Below, piece by piece: positions 26,969 through 36,209 of a DNA stretch of 64,000 bases. Under the pieces are notes generated by a model that saw only the letters and a program-made list of their open reading frames with translations, did no database searches and had not been told where the DNA came from. How positions within the stretch are numbered: position 1 is the stretch's first letter; each line of letters starts with the position of its first letter. The DNA is taken from NCBI RefSeq assembly GCF_002864685.1, contig NZ_NMQZ01000017.1:51334-115333 (forward strand), given 5' to 3'. A program made the translations under genes and the position numbers. Source of the DNA: Alloalcanivorax mobilis. Its GTDB lineage: Bacteria; Pseudomonadota; Gammaproteobacteria; Pseudomonadales; Alcanivoracaceae.

Positions 26969-27507
26969 TATTCAAGCTCCTCGAAGGTGTGATTCTGGTT
27001 GGTGTAAATGCAGATGTCGCCGGCGATCTTCAGGCTTTGCGCCACCACTTCGCGGGCGGACATCTCGGTGTTGCGCAGCAGGGCGCTGGCGGCGGCCTGG
27101 GCGAACGGGCCGCCGGAGCCGATGGCGATCAGGCCGCCTTCCTCGGGCTCCACCACATCGCCGTTGCCGGTGATGATCAGGGAATTCTCTTTGTCGGCCA
27201 CCGCCAGCAGCGCTTCCAGGCGGCGCAGGGCGCGGTCGGTGCGCCAATCCTTGGCCAGCTCCACGGCGGCGCGCACCAGATGGCCCTGGTGTTTTTCCAA
27301 CTGCGCTTCAAAGCGCTCGAACAGGGTAAAGGCATCGGCGGTGCCACCGGCGAATCCGGCGATCACCTTGCCGTGATAAAGCCGGCGCACCTTGCGCGCG
27401 TTGCCCTTCATCACGGTGTTGCCCAGGGTCACCTGGCCATCGCCGCCGATCACCACATTGGCGCCGCGCCGAACCGAAACAATGGTCGTGCCGTGATATT
27501 GTTCCAC
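26968..27507 (-). CDS. hslV: ATP-dependent protease peptidase subunit HslV
   Basis: 179 residues. A GTG start at 27507 is chosen because GAAGGAG lies 7 bp upstream and the protein then begins [14 protein letters not shown]; processing before Thr7 exposes the N-terminal threonine nucleophile, as in other bacteria with this six-residue propeptide. [22 protein letters not shown] and [17 protein letters not shown] are family blocks. Forms a double hexamer that works with HslU. A heat-shock-type promoter may lie at 27536-27564. Confidence 0.95.
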   Translation of the reverse strand: MEQYHGTTIVSVRRGANVVIGGDGQVTLGNTVMKGNARKVRRLYHGKVIAGFAGGTADAFTLFERFEAQLEKHQGHLVRAAVELAKDWRTDRALRRLEALLAVADKENSLIITGNGDVVEPEEGGLIAIGSGGPFAQAAASALLRNTEMSAREVVAQSLKIAGDICIYTNQNHTFEELE

Positions 27508-27535
27508 GGAGGTCTCCTTCTCTGACGTCAATCGG

Positions 27536-27564
27536 ATGTGCGGGTGGGGCGGGGGGTTTTCAAG
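27536..27564 (-). promoter_or_regulatory. Possible sigma32 promoter of hslVU
   Basis: On the minus strand CTTGAAA (27564-27558) and CCGCACAT (27543-27536) are separated by 14 bp, resembling the heat-shock consensus CTTGAAA / CCCCATNT. It lies ~30 bp upstream of the hslV start. The first base of the -35 box is the first base of heptad arm D. The match at -10 is partial. Confidence 0.4.
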
Positions 27565-27736
27565 ACGCTGGACGCAAGACGCTGGACGCAAGACGCTGGA
27601 CGCAAGACGCTAGACGCTAGACGCTAAACCCGTCACGGAAGTGAGTGGTGTGTTTCCTGGAGGGTGAGGCGCGCCAGTAAACACACCAACGCCATCAGCC
27701 GCGGGTTTTAGCGTCCAGCGTCTAGCGTCCGGCGTT
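27564..27736. repeat. Heptad cassette D with core
   Basis: Left arm of nine units (27564-27626): GACGC followed by TG, AA, TG, AA, TG, AA, TA, TA, TA. Right arm (27709-27736) is the reverse complement of GACGC+TA, TG, TA plus a partial unit that overlaps the stop codon of the SPOR-domain gene (27736-27738). The spacer has GGTGTGTTT ... AAACACACC and is bounded by AAACCCG/CGGGTTT. Confidence 0.9.
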
Positions 27737-28383
27737 TACTTCTTAACCTGAATCGGCAACGTTTCGACGCCGGCGGTGACCAGTTTGTCCTGGGCGCGGT
27801 GCAGGGCATTGACGTTGTCGTAGGGGCCGATCATGACACGGTGCCAGGTGTCGCCGCTTTCCAGTTTCACCGGCTGGATACTGACGTCATACCCTTTCAG
27901 GGTCAGTTCGGCGCGGCGCCGGTCGGCGTCGGCGCGGTTGCGGAAGCTGCCCGCCTGCAGCAGGAAACGCTCGTCGTGGCGGCCGGCCACCGGCGTGTTG
28001 GCGCCCGCGCCTTTGTTGTCGGTGGCGGTGGGCGGCGCCTTGCCGGCGCTGTTGCTGTCTTCGCCCTCGCCCTTGGGCACGATCACTTCCATCTTGGGCA
28101 GCACCGCGTAGAAGTCGAACTTGGGCTGGTCGTCCTTGCTGTCATCGGCGGCTTGTTGGTGCGGCTTGTCGGTACTGGCTTTTTGCGCAGGTTGTTTCGC
28201 CACCGGCCGCGCGCGCTCGCCGCCCTGGTCCATTTGCACCTTGCCCAGGTGCACCAGAAAAGCCACGAACAGGCCGGCGGCCAGGCCGGTGAACATCCAC
28301 ACCCAGCCGGGCACCTGCCGCTGGCTGGTTTTCTTGCGGGTCGGGCCACGGCTGGCGCCGCGACGGGGGGTGTTCTTTGCCAT
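27736..28383 (-). CDS. SPOR-domain cell-division protein (FtsN-like)
   Basis: 215 residues. Basic N-terminus (GPTRKKTSQRQ), one transmembrane helix (about 26-46, VWMFTGLAAGLFVAFLVHLG), a Pro/Lys/Ser-rich linker, and a C-terminal SPOR domain (about 138-213: FLLQAGSFRNRADADRRRAELTLKG, HRVMIGPY). SPOR domains bind denuded septal peptidoglycan, so the protein should act at the division site. The start overlaps the argS stop by one base. The order hslV - SPOR - argS is conserved in Pseudomonas-type genomes. Confidence 0.9.
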   Translation of the reverse strand: MAKNTPRRGASRGPTRKKTSQRQVPGWVWMFTGLAAGLFVAFLVHLGKVQMDQGGERARPVAKQPAQKASTDKPHQQAADDSKDDQPKFDFYAVLPKMEVIVPKGEGEDSNSAGKAPPTATDNKGAGANTPVAGRHDERFLLQAGSFRNRADADRRRAELTLKGYDVSIQPVKLESGDTWHRVMIGPYDNVNALHRAQDKLVTAGVETLPIQVKK

Positions 28384-30143
28384 TACATGCGCTCCAGGGG
28401 AGTCAGGCCGAGCAGGGTCAGGCCCCGGTGGAGGGTCTTCGCGGTCAGCGCCGCGAGTTTCAGCCGGCTCGCTTTTATCGCTTCATCATCGACCGCGAGA
28501 ATCGGACAGTGTTCATAAAAGGCCGAGAACAGCCCGGCCAGGTCATACAGATAGGCGCACAGCAGGTGGGGCGTGCCTTTTTCCGCCACCTGAAGGGTCA
28601 CTTCGCCGAACTGCACCAGACGCGCCGCCAGGGCCTGTTCGGCCTCATGATCCAGGCGGAAATCGCCGCGCGTCTCGTTCATGTCCAGGCCGGCCTTGCG
28701 GAACACACTGGCCACCCGGGTATAGGCGTACAGCAGATAAGGCGCGGTGTTGCCTTCGAAACTGAGCATCTGGTCGAAGTTGAAAATGTAGTCGCTGCCG
28801 CGGTTTTTGCTGAGGTCGGCGTATTTGACCGCGCCGATGCCCACCGCCCGGGCGATGCCGCGCAGGGCGTCGTCATCCAGGCCGGGGTTCTTGCCGCTGA
28901 CCAGGTCGTAGGCGCGCTGCTCCGCTTCGTCGAGCAGATCGACCAGCTTGACGGTGCCGCCGTCGCGGGTTTTGAACGGCCGGCCATCGGGGCCGTTCAT
29001 GGTGCCGAAGCCCATGTGCTCCATGGACACCTGCGCACCGACAAAGCCGGCCTTGCGGGCGACACTGAAAATCTGCTGGAAATGCAGCGCCTGACGCTGA
29101 TCGACGAAGTACAGCAGGCGGTCGCCGCCGAGCGCGCCGGCACGGTAGCGCACCGCCGCCAGATCGGTGGTGGCGTACAGGTAGCCGCCATCGGCCTTGC
29201 GCACGATCACCGGCAGCGGTTGGCCTTCCTTGTTCTTGAACTCGTCGAGGAACACGCACTGGGCGCCCTGGCTTTCGGTGAGCAGGCCGGCGGCGTCCAG
29301 ATCGGCGACCACACGGGCCAGATCGTCGTTGTAGGCGCTTTCGCCGTGCACATCGTCCGGGCCCAGCTTCACGCCCAGGCGCCGATAGACCGCGAAGCAA
29401 TGGCTCAGCGACACCTGATTGAACTCGCGCCACAGCTTCAGGCAGTACTCGTCGCCGGATTGCAGCTTGACCACCAGGGCGCGGGCGCGATCAGCGAACT
29501 CGTCGGAGTCGTCGAAGCGTTTCTTGGCGGCGCGGTAGAAGTGCTCCAGATTGGCCAGTTCCCGGCTCAGCTCGCCGTCGCTTTCACGGTCCTTCTGTTC
29601 TTCCAGGTAGGCCAGCAGCATGCCGAACTGCGTGCCCCAATCGCCCACGTGATTCTGCGGCACCACCTTGTGGCCGAGGAACTCCAGCGTGCGCACCACG
29701 GCGTCGCCGATGATGGTGGAACGCAAATGGCCGACGTGCATTTCCTTGGCCAGATTCGGCGAGGAATAATCGATCACCACGGTCTGTGCGGTGCCCGGGC
29801 GCGGCACCGCCAGGTGCGGATCGGCGAGGGCGGCGTCGAGTTGGCGATTGAGCCACTCGGCGGACTGGAAGAAATTGATAAAGCCGGGGCCGGCGATCTC
29901 CGCCCGTGCCACCACCGGGTCCTCGGGCAGCGCCGCCACCAGAGCCTGGGCCAGATCGCGGGGTTTCATACCCGCCGGTTTGGCCAGCATCAGAGCGATG
30001 TTGGTGGCGAAATCACCGTGGCTGCTGTCCTTGGTGCGGTCAATCTGCACCGGACGCCGGACGTCTTCAGGCAGGGTCAGGGTGCCGTTGTCGCGCAGGG
30101 TATCCAGCGCCTGGTCAATCAGGGATATAAGGCGGTCTTTCAT
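28383..30143 (-). CDS. argS: Arginyl-tRNA synthetase
   Basis: 586 residues, normal for bacterial class Ia ArgRS. It charges tRNA-Arg. N-terminal Add1-type domain ([18 protein letters not shown]), the HIGH-type signature in [21 protein letters not shown], the [10 protein letters not shown] block, and the C-terminal anticodon-binding domain ending [15 protein letters not shown] are visible. KMSKS is not obvious, as is usual for this enzyme. Followed with 1-bp overlap by the SPOR gene. Heptad cassette E lies in its upstream region. Confidence 0.96.
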   Translation of the reverse strand: MKDRLISLIDQALDTLRDNGTLTLPEDVRRPVQIDRTKDSSHGDFATNIALMLAKPAGMKPRDLAQALVAALPEDPVVARAEIAGPGFINFFQSAEWLNRQLDAALADPHLAVPRPGTAQTVVIDYSSPNLAKEMHVGHLRSTIIGDAVVRTLEFLGHKVVPQNHVGDWGTQFGMLLAYLEEQKDRESDGELSRELANLEHFYRAAKKRFDDSDEFADRARALVVKLQSGDEYCLKLWREFNQVSLSHCFAVYRRLGVKLGPDDVHGESAYNDDLARVVADLDAAGLLTESQGAQCVFLDEFKNKEGQPLPVIVRKADGGYLYATTDLAAVRYRAGALGGDRLLYFVDQRQALHFQQIFSVARKAGFVGAQVSMEHMGFGTMNGPDGRPFKTRDGGTVKLVDLLDEAEQRAYDLVSGKNPGLDDDALRGIARAVGIGAVKYADLSKNRGSDYIFNFDQMLSFEGNTAPYLLYAYTRVASVFRKAGLDMNETRGDFRLDHEAEQALAARLVQFGEVTLQVAEKGTPHLLCAYLYDLAGLFSAFYEHCPILAVDDEAIKASRLKLAALTAKTLHRGLTLLGLTPLERM

Positions 30144-30205
30144 GGTCTTCCGGGCCCGGGGGTGGACCGGCGATTGTACGGGAATATGAAGACGCTTACA
30201 CGCCG

Positions 30206-30357
30206 GACGCTGGACGTCGGACGTCGGACGTCTGACGTCTGACGCTAAACCCGTAACCGGATCGGTGTGACGTGTTTCCTGTCAGTAAACACACCATGCA
30301 TAGCCGCGTCGGGGTTTAGCGTCCGACATCAGACATCAGACGTCAGACGTCCGACCG
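30206..30357. repeat. Heptad cassette E with core
   Basis: Left arm (30206-30247): GACG followed by CTG, TCG, TCG, TCT, TCT, CTA. Right arm (30317-30351) is the reverse complement of GACGTCT, GACGTCT, GATGTCT, GATGTCG, GACGCTA, then a degenerate unit reaching the emrA stop (30358-30360). Both arms alone in the window use the TCG/TCT units. The spacer contains GGTGTGACGTGTTTCCTGTC and AAACACACC, with AAACCCG at the arm boundary. Confidence 0.9.
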
Positions 30358-31524
30358 TCAGCTTCCGCTGACGTCAATATCCACCTCCACCATCATGCCC
30401 GGGCCGATCCGGTCACGGGGGCCTTTTTCCAGGGCGATGCGCACCGGGATGCGTTGGGTGATCTTGGTGAAATTGCCGGAGGGGTTGGGGTCGGGGAGCA
30501 GGGCGAATTGGCTGGTGGCGGCGCGGCCGATCACCTGCACGCGGCCGGTGAAGGTGAGGTCGGGGAAGGCGTCGATCTGGATCGCCACCGCCTGGCCGAC
30601 TTTCAATTCACCAATGTCGGTTTCCTTGATGTTGGCCTGCACCCAGAGTTTGTCCGGGTCGTGCATCATCGCGATGGGCTGGCCGGCGGACACGTACTCG
30701 CCCTGTTCGATCAGGGTTTTATTGATCACGCCGTTGCTGGGGCTGCGCACGGTGAGATCATCGAGCCGTTGCTTCTGTTCCGCCAGACGCGCCTGGGCGC
30801 GGGCCAGATTCTGTTCGGCGACGCGCAATTGCACGCGCAGAATGCCGGGGCTGGGCAGCGGCATCTGCACGCCGTTGAGAAAGCCCAGTTGCGCGTTTTT
30901 GGTGGCGGAGCGGTCCACCGCCACCTGTTGCCGGGCGCGCTGGTATTCGGCGCGAGCGGCCTGGTAGGTGTAATAGTCCTGATCGCGCTGCTGCTTGGAG
31001 ATGTTGCCGCTCTCCAGCAGAGCCTTGGAGCGGTTGAAGGTGCGCTCGGCTTGCACCATGCGGGCCTTGGCTGCCCGTTCCGCGGCCTGGCTGGTGGCGA
31101 GCACGTCATCGGTGATGTCGATGCCGCCGCTCAGTTGCTTCTCCGAAAGCGCCAGGCGTTGCTGCTCGTAATCGAGCTGGGCTTGCATGGCGGCGACACC
31201 GGCGGTCAGGGTGTCCAGTTGCAGCTGGTCCGGGCGGCGGTTCAGCTGCGCCACGGTCTGGCCACGCTCCACGTGGTCGCCCTCGATCAACGAAAACGCA
31301 TCGACCCAACCGGGCAGGCGGCTGCTGACGGTGATCTGATTGGCCATCACCCGTGCGTCCTGGGCGCTCACATGGGTCAGCCGGTGGTGCAACGCCAGGC
31401 CGATCCAGATCAGACACAGCAGGGCCAGCACCAGCAGCGCCAGCAATTTCAAGCGGCGCGAGGGGCGAGCCCGGCGGTATGCCTTGGCGGCCTGTGGCTG
31501 ATCGGATTCGCTGTGTGACGTCAT
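30358..31524 (-). CDS. emrA: HlyD/EmrA-family membrane fusion protein
   Basis: 388 residues. Short cytoplasmic N-terminus, one membrane anchor (about 27-47, LLALLVLALLCLIWIGLALHH), a lipoyl-type half motif (VSSRLPGWVDAFSLIEGDHVERGQTVAQL), a long alpha-helical hairpin (about 95-215) and the second half motif near VRSPSNGVINKTLIEQGEYVSAGQPI. Works as the periplasmic adaptor for the EmrB-type pump encoded just upstream (36 bp away) on the same strand, with an outer-membrane channel encoded elsewhere. Heptad cassette E abuts its stop. Confidence 0.9.
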   Translation of the reverse strand: MTSHSESDQPQAAKAYRRARPSRRLKLLALLVLALLCLIWIGLALHHRLTHVSAQDARVMANQITVSSRLPGWVDAFSLIEGDHVERGQTVAQLNRRPDQLQLDTLTAGVAAMQAQLDYEQQRLALSEKQLSGGIDITDDVLATSQAAERAAKARMVQAERTFNRSKALLESGNISKQQRDQDYYTYQAARAEYQRARQQVAVDRSATKNAQLGFLNGVQMPLPSPGILRVQLRVAEQNLARAQARLAEQKQRLDDLTVRSPSNGVINKTLIEQGEYVSAGQPIAMMHDPDKLWVQANIKETDIGELKVGQAVAIQIDAFPDLTFTGRVQVIGRAATSQFALLPDPNPSGNFTKITQRIPVRIALEKGPRDRIGPGMMVEVDIDVSGS

Positions 31525-31560
31525 CGTCGGGTCCTCGAAACGGTAATCATAAAAAGAGCG

Positions 31561-33114
31561 TTAGCCTTCGGCGGGGCGGGGCTTGCGGCTTAGCAACCAG
31601 GACGGAATCGCCACCAGCAACAGGCTGCCCACCAACAGCCAGAAGCCATCCTGGTAGGCGAGAATCGACGCCCACACGGTTTCCACCTGGCCCATCAAAT
31701 GCCCGGCGATGGCGTTTTGCTGATTGCTGGCGATGCCGAGTCGCGCGGCCAGTTCGGCGAGCTGGCTCATCTGTTGCTGCGCCATGGCGTTGCCGGCGTG
31801 CACGCCCTGGTTCAGGTGCTGGCCGTGCAGGGCGGTGCGGCGGTCGAGCACGATCACCAGCGCCGAGGTGCCCAGGGCGCCACCCAGTTGCAAGGCGAAG
31901 TTGATCGCGCCGGAGCCGTACCCGGTGAGGCGGGGCGGCAACGCGGAGATCGCCCGCGACAACGTCGGCGGCGGGAACGCCGCCATGCCCATGGACAACA
32001 CCGCCATCGACACCGCCAGGTAGGTGAACGAGGTGTTCCAATCCATTTGCGCCATGTGCCAGGTGGCCCACACCGTGCAGATCAGGCCAGGAATGGTGAT
32101 CCAGTGCGGCGGGTAGCGGTCACTGAGCCAGCCCACCAGCGGCACCAGAATGCCCAGCACCAGGGTGGAGGGCAGGAAGATCTGCCCGGCGCTGACCGGG
32201 CTGTAGTGCAGCACCGACTGCACGAACTGCGGCAACAGGTACATGATGCCGTAGAAGGTGCCGCCGAACAGAAACATGGCCAGGGTGCCGAACAGAAAGA
32301 TGCGGTTGCCGAAGATGTTCAAATCCAGCAACGGGTGCGCGCTGCGCTTCTGCCAGATCACGAACGCCAGCGCGCACACTCCGCCCAGGCCGATCAGGCC
32401 GGGCACGCGCAGATCGTCCCAGCCCCAGCGCTGGCCGTTGGACAACGCCGCCAGGACCGAAAAAATCGCGGTGAACAGCAGCACCACGCCGGCCCAGTCG
32501 AACGGCGCTCGCGGGCCGCTGCGTTCGCGCCCGGGCAGAAAGAAAAAGCCCATGATCACCGCCGCCACGCAGATCGGCAGGGTGATGAAAAACACATAGC
32601 GCCAGGTGAAGCTCTCCACCAGCCAGCCGCCGACCACCGTGGCCAGCGTTAATGGCAGGCCCAGGCACATGCCGTACATGGCGGTGGCCATGCCTCGCCC
32701 CTCTGGCGGATAGGCGGCGTACAGCGCCTCCATGGCGACTGGCCGGATCAGGCCGGTCATGGCCCCCTGAACCACCCGCGCGGTGACCAGCGCGGCCATG
32801 CCGTTGCCGATACCGCCGAGTATGGAAAAGGCGATAAACACCATCAGCAGGCCCATGAACGTGGCGCGTTGGCCGATTGCGGACACCAGCCACGGGGCCA
32901 CCAGCAGAGACACGGTGGTGGAAGCGAGAAAGCCGGTGGACAGCCACTGCACCTGGGCGTCGCTCATGCCGAAAGCCCCTTTGATATAGGGAATCGCCAC
33001 GTTGACGATGGTGATCGACATGCCCAGCGCCACCAGACCCAGCATCACCGTCAGCGTGACCCACCAGCGATAGCGTGGGCCATAACGCTCGAACAGGGCG
33101 TCAACCTGGGTCAT
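31561..33114 (-). CDS. emrB: DHA2-family major facilitator (EmrB-type drug exporter)
   Basis: 517 residues, 14 predicted membrane helices. N-terminal WVTLTVMLGLVALGMSITIVNVAIPYI is the DHA2 motif D1-like start; QWLSTGFLASTTVSLLVAPWL and LGLPLTLATVVGGWLVE (motif C-like) are typical of EmrB/QacA. Exports hydrophobic toxic compounds by proton antiport. First gene of the pair with emrA. In Pseudomonas-type genomes argS and priA are adjacent, so emrBA looks inserted. No regulator gene is next to it; a short inverted repeat lies upstream at 33146-33164. Confidence 0.9.
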   Translation of the reverse strand: MTQVDALFERYGPRYRWWVTLTVMLGLVALGMSITIVNVAIPYIKGAFGMSDAQVQWLSTGFLASTTVSLLVAPWLVSAIGQRATFMGLLMVFIAFSILGGIGNGMAALVTARVVQGAMTGLIRPVAMEALYAAYPPEGRGMATAMYGMCLGLPLTLATVVGGWLVESFTWRYVFFITLPICVAAVIMGFFFLPGRERSGPRAPFDWAGVVLLFTAIFSVLAALSNGQRWGWDDLRVPGLIGLGGVCALAFVIWQKRSAHPLLDLNIFGNRIFLFGTLAMFLFGGTFYGIMYLLPQFVQSVLHYSPVSAGQIFLPSTLVLGILVPLVGWLSDRYPPHWITIPGLICTVWATWHMAQMDWNTSFTYLAVSMAVLSMGMAAFPPPTLSRAISALPPRLTGYGSGAINFALQLGGALGTSALVIVLDRRTALHGQHLNQGVHAGNAMAQQQMSQLAELAARLGIASNQQNAIAGHLMGQVETVWASILAYQDGFWLLVGSLLLVAIPSWLLSRKPRPAEG

Positions 33115-33145
33115 GGAGTCTCCTGTGGTGGGTGGCGGGCTATTT

Positions 33146-33164
33146 TAGTCAATAAACATGACAT
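33146..33164. promoter_or_regulatory. Possible operator upstream of emrB
   Basis: TAGTCA - 7 bp - TGACAT is a nearly symmetric repeat 32 bp upstream of the emrB ATG, inside an AT-rich stretch that would hold the promoter (TAAAAT on the minus strand). Regulators of the MarR or TetR type would use such a site. Weak evidence. Confidence 0.25.
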
Positions 33165-33275
33165 AAAACAGGGGGGGAGCGCGGATCGGGCTGGCCTACC
33201 GTCTCCTTGAGGGCCGGGTTGAGGTCGACAAATCAGTCTGGCGGAAGTTGCAACGCCGTCCGGCTGCGCCGGTTC

Positions 33276-33290
33276 GCGATCAAGGATCGC
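33276..33290. repeat. REP-like palindrome between priA and emrB
   Basis: GCGATC - AAG - GATCGC followed by TCCCACA resembles the TCGCG...GCTCC(C/T)ACA type REP sequences common in pseudomonads. It is the only recognisable structure in the 249-bp gap 33115-33363 apart from the emrB upstream region. Confidence 0.4.
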
Positions 33291-33363
33291 TCCCACAGCG
33301 GTTTCGTTGCCTGGTGGGTGTCAGCCTGAAGTGCCTGGATAGACATGCCCGCCGCTTGCGGCT

Positions 33364-35550
33364 TCAAAGCAGGTCGATGGGGTCCACGTCCAGGTGCCAA
33401 CGGCAGCGGCGGCCGGAGGGCAGCGCGCGGGCGATTTCCATGAGCGTGTCGAGCAGGCCATGCAGCAGCGGGCGGTTGTTGCTCTGCAGCAGCAGTTGGG
33501 CCCGGTAACGTCCGGAGCGTTTTTCCATGGGGGCCGGCACCGGGCCGAGCACGTGCACGCCCTCCACGGTGGGCAGCGCCTGCACGCATTCTTCCAGAAA
33601 GCCCAGTGCCTGATTCATGACCATCGCTTCGCAGCGCAGCAACGCCAGGTAGCCGAACGGTGGCAGACCGGCGCCGCGCCGTTCATCGAGCAGGGCGTCG
33701 GCGAGGGCGTGGTAATCCCCGGCGGCGGCCAGTTGCACCAGGTTGTGGTCGGTGTGGCGGCTTTGCATCAGCACGCGGCCGGGGCGGTCCTGGCGACCAC
33801 TGCGGCCGGCCACCTGGAGCAGCAACTGGGCGGCTTGTTCGGGGCCACGGAAATCGGCGCTCAGAAAGCCGGCGTCCATGTTGATGATCACCGCCAGGCT
33901 CAAGCGCGGGAAATGGTGCCCTTTGGCAAGCATCTGCGTGCCCACCAGCACCGCCGGTTCACCCTTTTGGATTTGCGCCAGTTTGGCGTCCAAGCTGCCT
34001 TTGCGGCGGGTGGTGTCGCGGTCGATGCGCACCACCGGCGCCTGGCTGGTTTCGCTCAGAAGCGCTTCCAGCTTTTCGGTGCCGGCGCCGGCGTCGATGA
34101 GGTTGCTGGAGCCGCAGCCGGGGCAGCGGTTGGGCAGACGTTGCTGGTGACCGCAATGGTGGCAGCGCAGTTGCTGCTCGCTGCGGTGCCAGGTGAGCAC
34201 GCTGTCGCAGCGCGGGCATTCCGATTGCCAGCCGCAGTCACGGCACAGGATCACCGGCGCGAAGCCGCGCCGGTTGAGGAACACCAGCGCCTGCTCGCCT
34301 TTTTTGATGGTGTCGGCGATGGCGGCCAGCGAGGCGGGCAACAGGGGCGTATCCGGCGTCGCGGCGCGGGCGTCCAGCAGTTCGATGGCGGGCGCCGCCG
34401 CGTCGCCGGCGCGGCGCGTCAGCCGTAGCCAGCCGTAGCGGCCGGCGCGGGCCAGTTGCAGGGTTTCCAGGGCCGGGGTGGCGCTGCCGTGCACCACCGG
34501 CACATCCAGTTGCTGGGCGCGCCAGGTGGCCAGATCGCGGGCGTGATAGCGAAAGCCGTCCTGTTGTTTCAGGGAGCTGTCGTGGGCTTCATCGACGATG
34601 ATCAGGCCCGGTGTCTGCAAGGGCGTGAACACCGCCGAGCGGGTGCCGATGATGATGCGCGCGCGGCCTTCTCGGGCGGCCAGCCAGGCTTCCAGACGTT
34701 CCCGATCGGTGAGCCCGGAGTGCAGCACCGTCACCGGCACCGCGAAGCGCTGGCGAAAACGGCGCAGCGTTTGCGGTGTCAGGCCGATCTCCGGCACCAG
34801 CATCAGCACCTGTTTGCCGGCGGCGAGTACCGGCGCCATGGCCTGCAGATAGACTTCGGTCTTGCCGCTGCCGGTGACGCCGTCGAGCAAAAACGGGTGA
34901 AACCCCTGGCGGTCGTTGATCGCCTGGATGGCGGCTCGCTGTTCCTGATTGGCGCGCAGCGCCGGCTCGGCGAGCACCTCCTTGACCGGCGGCGGTGCGG
35001 CGATGTCCAGATCGACCCGCTCGACCCACTCTTTATCGCGCAACGCCTGCAGCGCCGGCCGTGACACCGACAGCGCTTCCAGCATCGCCGGGGTCAGGCC
35101 CTTGGGATGTTCAAGAAGCAGGGTCAGGGCCTGTTGCTGGCGGGGGGCGCGCTGCAGCCGTTGCGGATCGACATGGCGGCCACGGTCGGTGAGCCGCCAG
35201 CGCACCTCGCCGCCGGCGCGCGCCGGCTGCCCCTGGCGCAGCAGCGCGGGCAACACAAAGCCGAGGACTTCGCCGAGGGGATGGTGGTAATAGCGGGCGG
35301 CGCGCTCGCACAGGGCATACAAAGGCGGGTCGATGACCGAATCGTCGTCGAGCACCTGCTCCACCGCCTTCAGTTTTTTCAGATCGCTGGGCTGTTGGCC
35401 GTGCACCACGCCTATCAGGGTGCGCCGGCCGAACGGCACGCGCACGCGCGCGCCTTGGGGGGGGAGGGCGGTGCCGGCGGGCAAGCGGTAGTCAAAGCAG
35501 CCGGGCAAAGGAACCGGCAGGGCAACTTGGATGACAGAGTCTAAAGGCAC
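33364..35550 (-). CDS. priA: Primosomal replication-restart helicase PriA
   Basis: 728 residues. N-terminal DNA-binding domain (PGCFDYRLPAG, RVRVPFGRR), helicase Walker A GVTGSGKTE, DEAH box (IVDEAHDSS), then the zinc-binding insertion with Cys pairs (CRDCGWQSECPRC and CHHCGHQQRLPNRCPGC), and the C-terminal helicase motifs (LVGTQMLAKGHHFPRLSL, QVAGRSGRQDRPG). It reloads the replisome at stalled forks. The start is a GTG at 35550. Divergent from rpmE, with a 320-bp region between. Confidence 0.95.
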   Translation of the reverse strand: MPLDSVIQVALPVPLPGCFDYRLPAGTALPPQGARVRVPFGRRTLIGVVHGQQPSDLKKLKAVEQVLDDDSVIDPPLYALCERAARYYHHPLGEVLGFVLPALLRQGQPARAGGEVRWRLTDRGRHVDPQRLQRAPRQQQALTLLLEHPKGLTPAMLEALSVSRPALQALRDKEWVERVDLDIAAPPPVKEVLAEPALRANQEQRAAIQAINDRQGFHPFLLDGVTGSGKTEVYLQAMAPVLAAGKQVLMLVPEIGLTPQTLRRFRQRFAVPVTVLHSGLTDRERLEAWLAAREGRARIIIGTRSAVFTPLQTPGLIIVDEAHDSSLKQQDGFRYHARDLATWRAQQLDVPVVHGSATPALETLQLARAGRYGWLRLTRRAGDAAAPAIELLDARAATPDTPLLPASLAAIADTIKKGEQALVFLNRRGFAPVILCRDCGWQSECPRCDSVLTWHRSEQQLRCHHCGHQQRLPNRCPGCGSSNLIDAGAGTEKLEALLSETSQAPVVRIDRDTTRRKGSLDAKLAQIQKGEPAVLVGTQMLAKGHHFPRLSLAVIINMDAGFLSADFRGPEQAAQLLLQVAGRSGRQDRPGRVLMQSRHTDHNLVQLAAAGDYHALADALLDERRGAGLPPFGYLALLRCEAMVMNQALGFLEECVQALPTVEGVHVLGPVPAPMEKRSGRYRAQLLLQSNNRPLLHGLLDTLMEIARALPSGRRCRWHLDVDPIDLL

Positions 35551-35603
35551 GAATTGTTCCGCTGTAGGCTCGTTCGACAGGCCGGCCGAAAGGCCCGGAT
35601 GGG

Positions 35604-35663
35604 CCGCTTTCCAGGTGGCTTTCCACCTGGCGTTCTACATGGCTTTCCACCTGGCTTTCCAGG
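35604..35663. repeat. Five 12-bp tandem repeats
   Basis: Five units of about TGGCTTTCCACC (variants GGCCGCTTTCCA and TGGCGTTCTACA) run at a 12-bp period. They lie in the 320-bp gap between priA and rpmE, upstream of the rpmE promoter. Being a multiple of three they read as a repeated tetrapeptide on the minus strand, but no gene start there is convincing. Confidence 0.7.
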
Positions 35664-35720
35664 CGGATTCCGGTTACGCCGCGGGCGGCGCGAAACGGGC
35701 CCGGCAAGGCCGGAAACGGC

Positions 35721-35748
35721 TTGCGCATTGGTGTCAAGCTGTTATGAT
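35721..35748 (+). promoter_or_regulatory. Putative sigma70 promoter of rpmE
   Basis: TTGCGC (35721-35726) and TATGAT (35743-35748) at 16-bp spacing, preceding a ~115-nt leader to the rpmE start at 35871. Such a leader could hold a ribosomal-protein autoregulatory structure, but none is recognised. Confidence 0.5.
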
Positions 35749-35870
35749 TCGCCTTCACTTTTGCCCGGCGCAAGCCAGTGTGGTGCCCGACAGGCGCCTG
35801 TCAGGCCGTTTTCAACAACGGCGGTGGCGGACGCCCCGGATCGGGTAGCGACACCTGAAGGAGCTTTGCT

Positions 35871-36089
35871 ATGAAAACAGACATTCATCCCGAATACCAG
35901 GAAGTCACCATCACCTGTAGCTGCGGGAACGTGATCAAGACCGGCTCCACGCGGAGCGAGGATTTCAGTGTGGACGTGTGCTCCGCCTGCCATCCTTTCT
36001 ATACCGGCAAGCAGAAGCAGGCCGATACCGGTGGTCAGATCGACAAGTTCAAACAGCGCTTTGGCATGATGCGCGCGGGCAAGAACTGA
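35871..36089 (+). CDS. rpmE: 50S ribosomal protein bL31 (zinc-binding form)
   Basis: 72 residues. [27 protein letters not shown] and [29 protein letters not shown] are classic bL31. The four Cys (CSC and CSAC) mark the zinc-containing form rather than the zinc-independent YkgM paralogue. AAGGAG lies upstream of the ATG. Followed by a strong terminator; priA is divergent, as in related genomes. Confidence 0.96.
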   Translation: MKTDIHPEYQEVTITCSCGNVIKTGSTRSEDFSVDVCSACHPFYTGKQKQADTGGQIDKFKQRFGMMRAGKN

Positions 36090-36118
36090 TTCGCCTGATA
36101 CCACGTTGCGTTTTGCCT

Positions 36119-36148
36119 GTAAAAAGCACCCGCACGGGTGCTTTTTAC
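36119..36148. terminator. Intrinsic terminator after rpmE
   Basis: GTAAAAAGCACCC - GCAC - GGGTGCTTTTTAC is a 13-bp perfect stem with the T-run in its descending arm, 30 bp after the rpmE stop codon. Confidence 0.85.
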
Positions 36149-36209
36149 GTTAAGCGCCGCGTTTTTCCAGCACTATGAGTAACAGCCCTGATCGGGAGCG
36201 GAGAGCACC

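Noticed and set aside
27564..27736. Possible CRISPR array at the heptad cassettes
   Set aside because: Units are 7 nt, contiguous, without spacers, and there are no cas genes.
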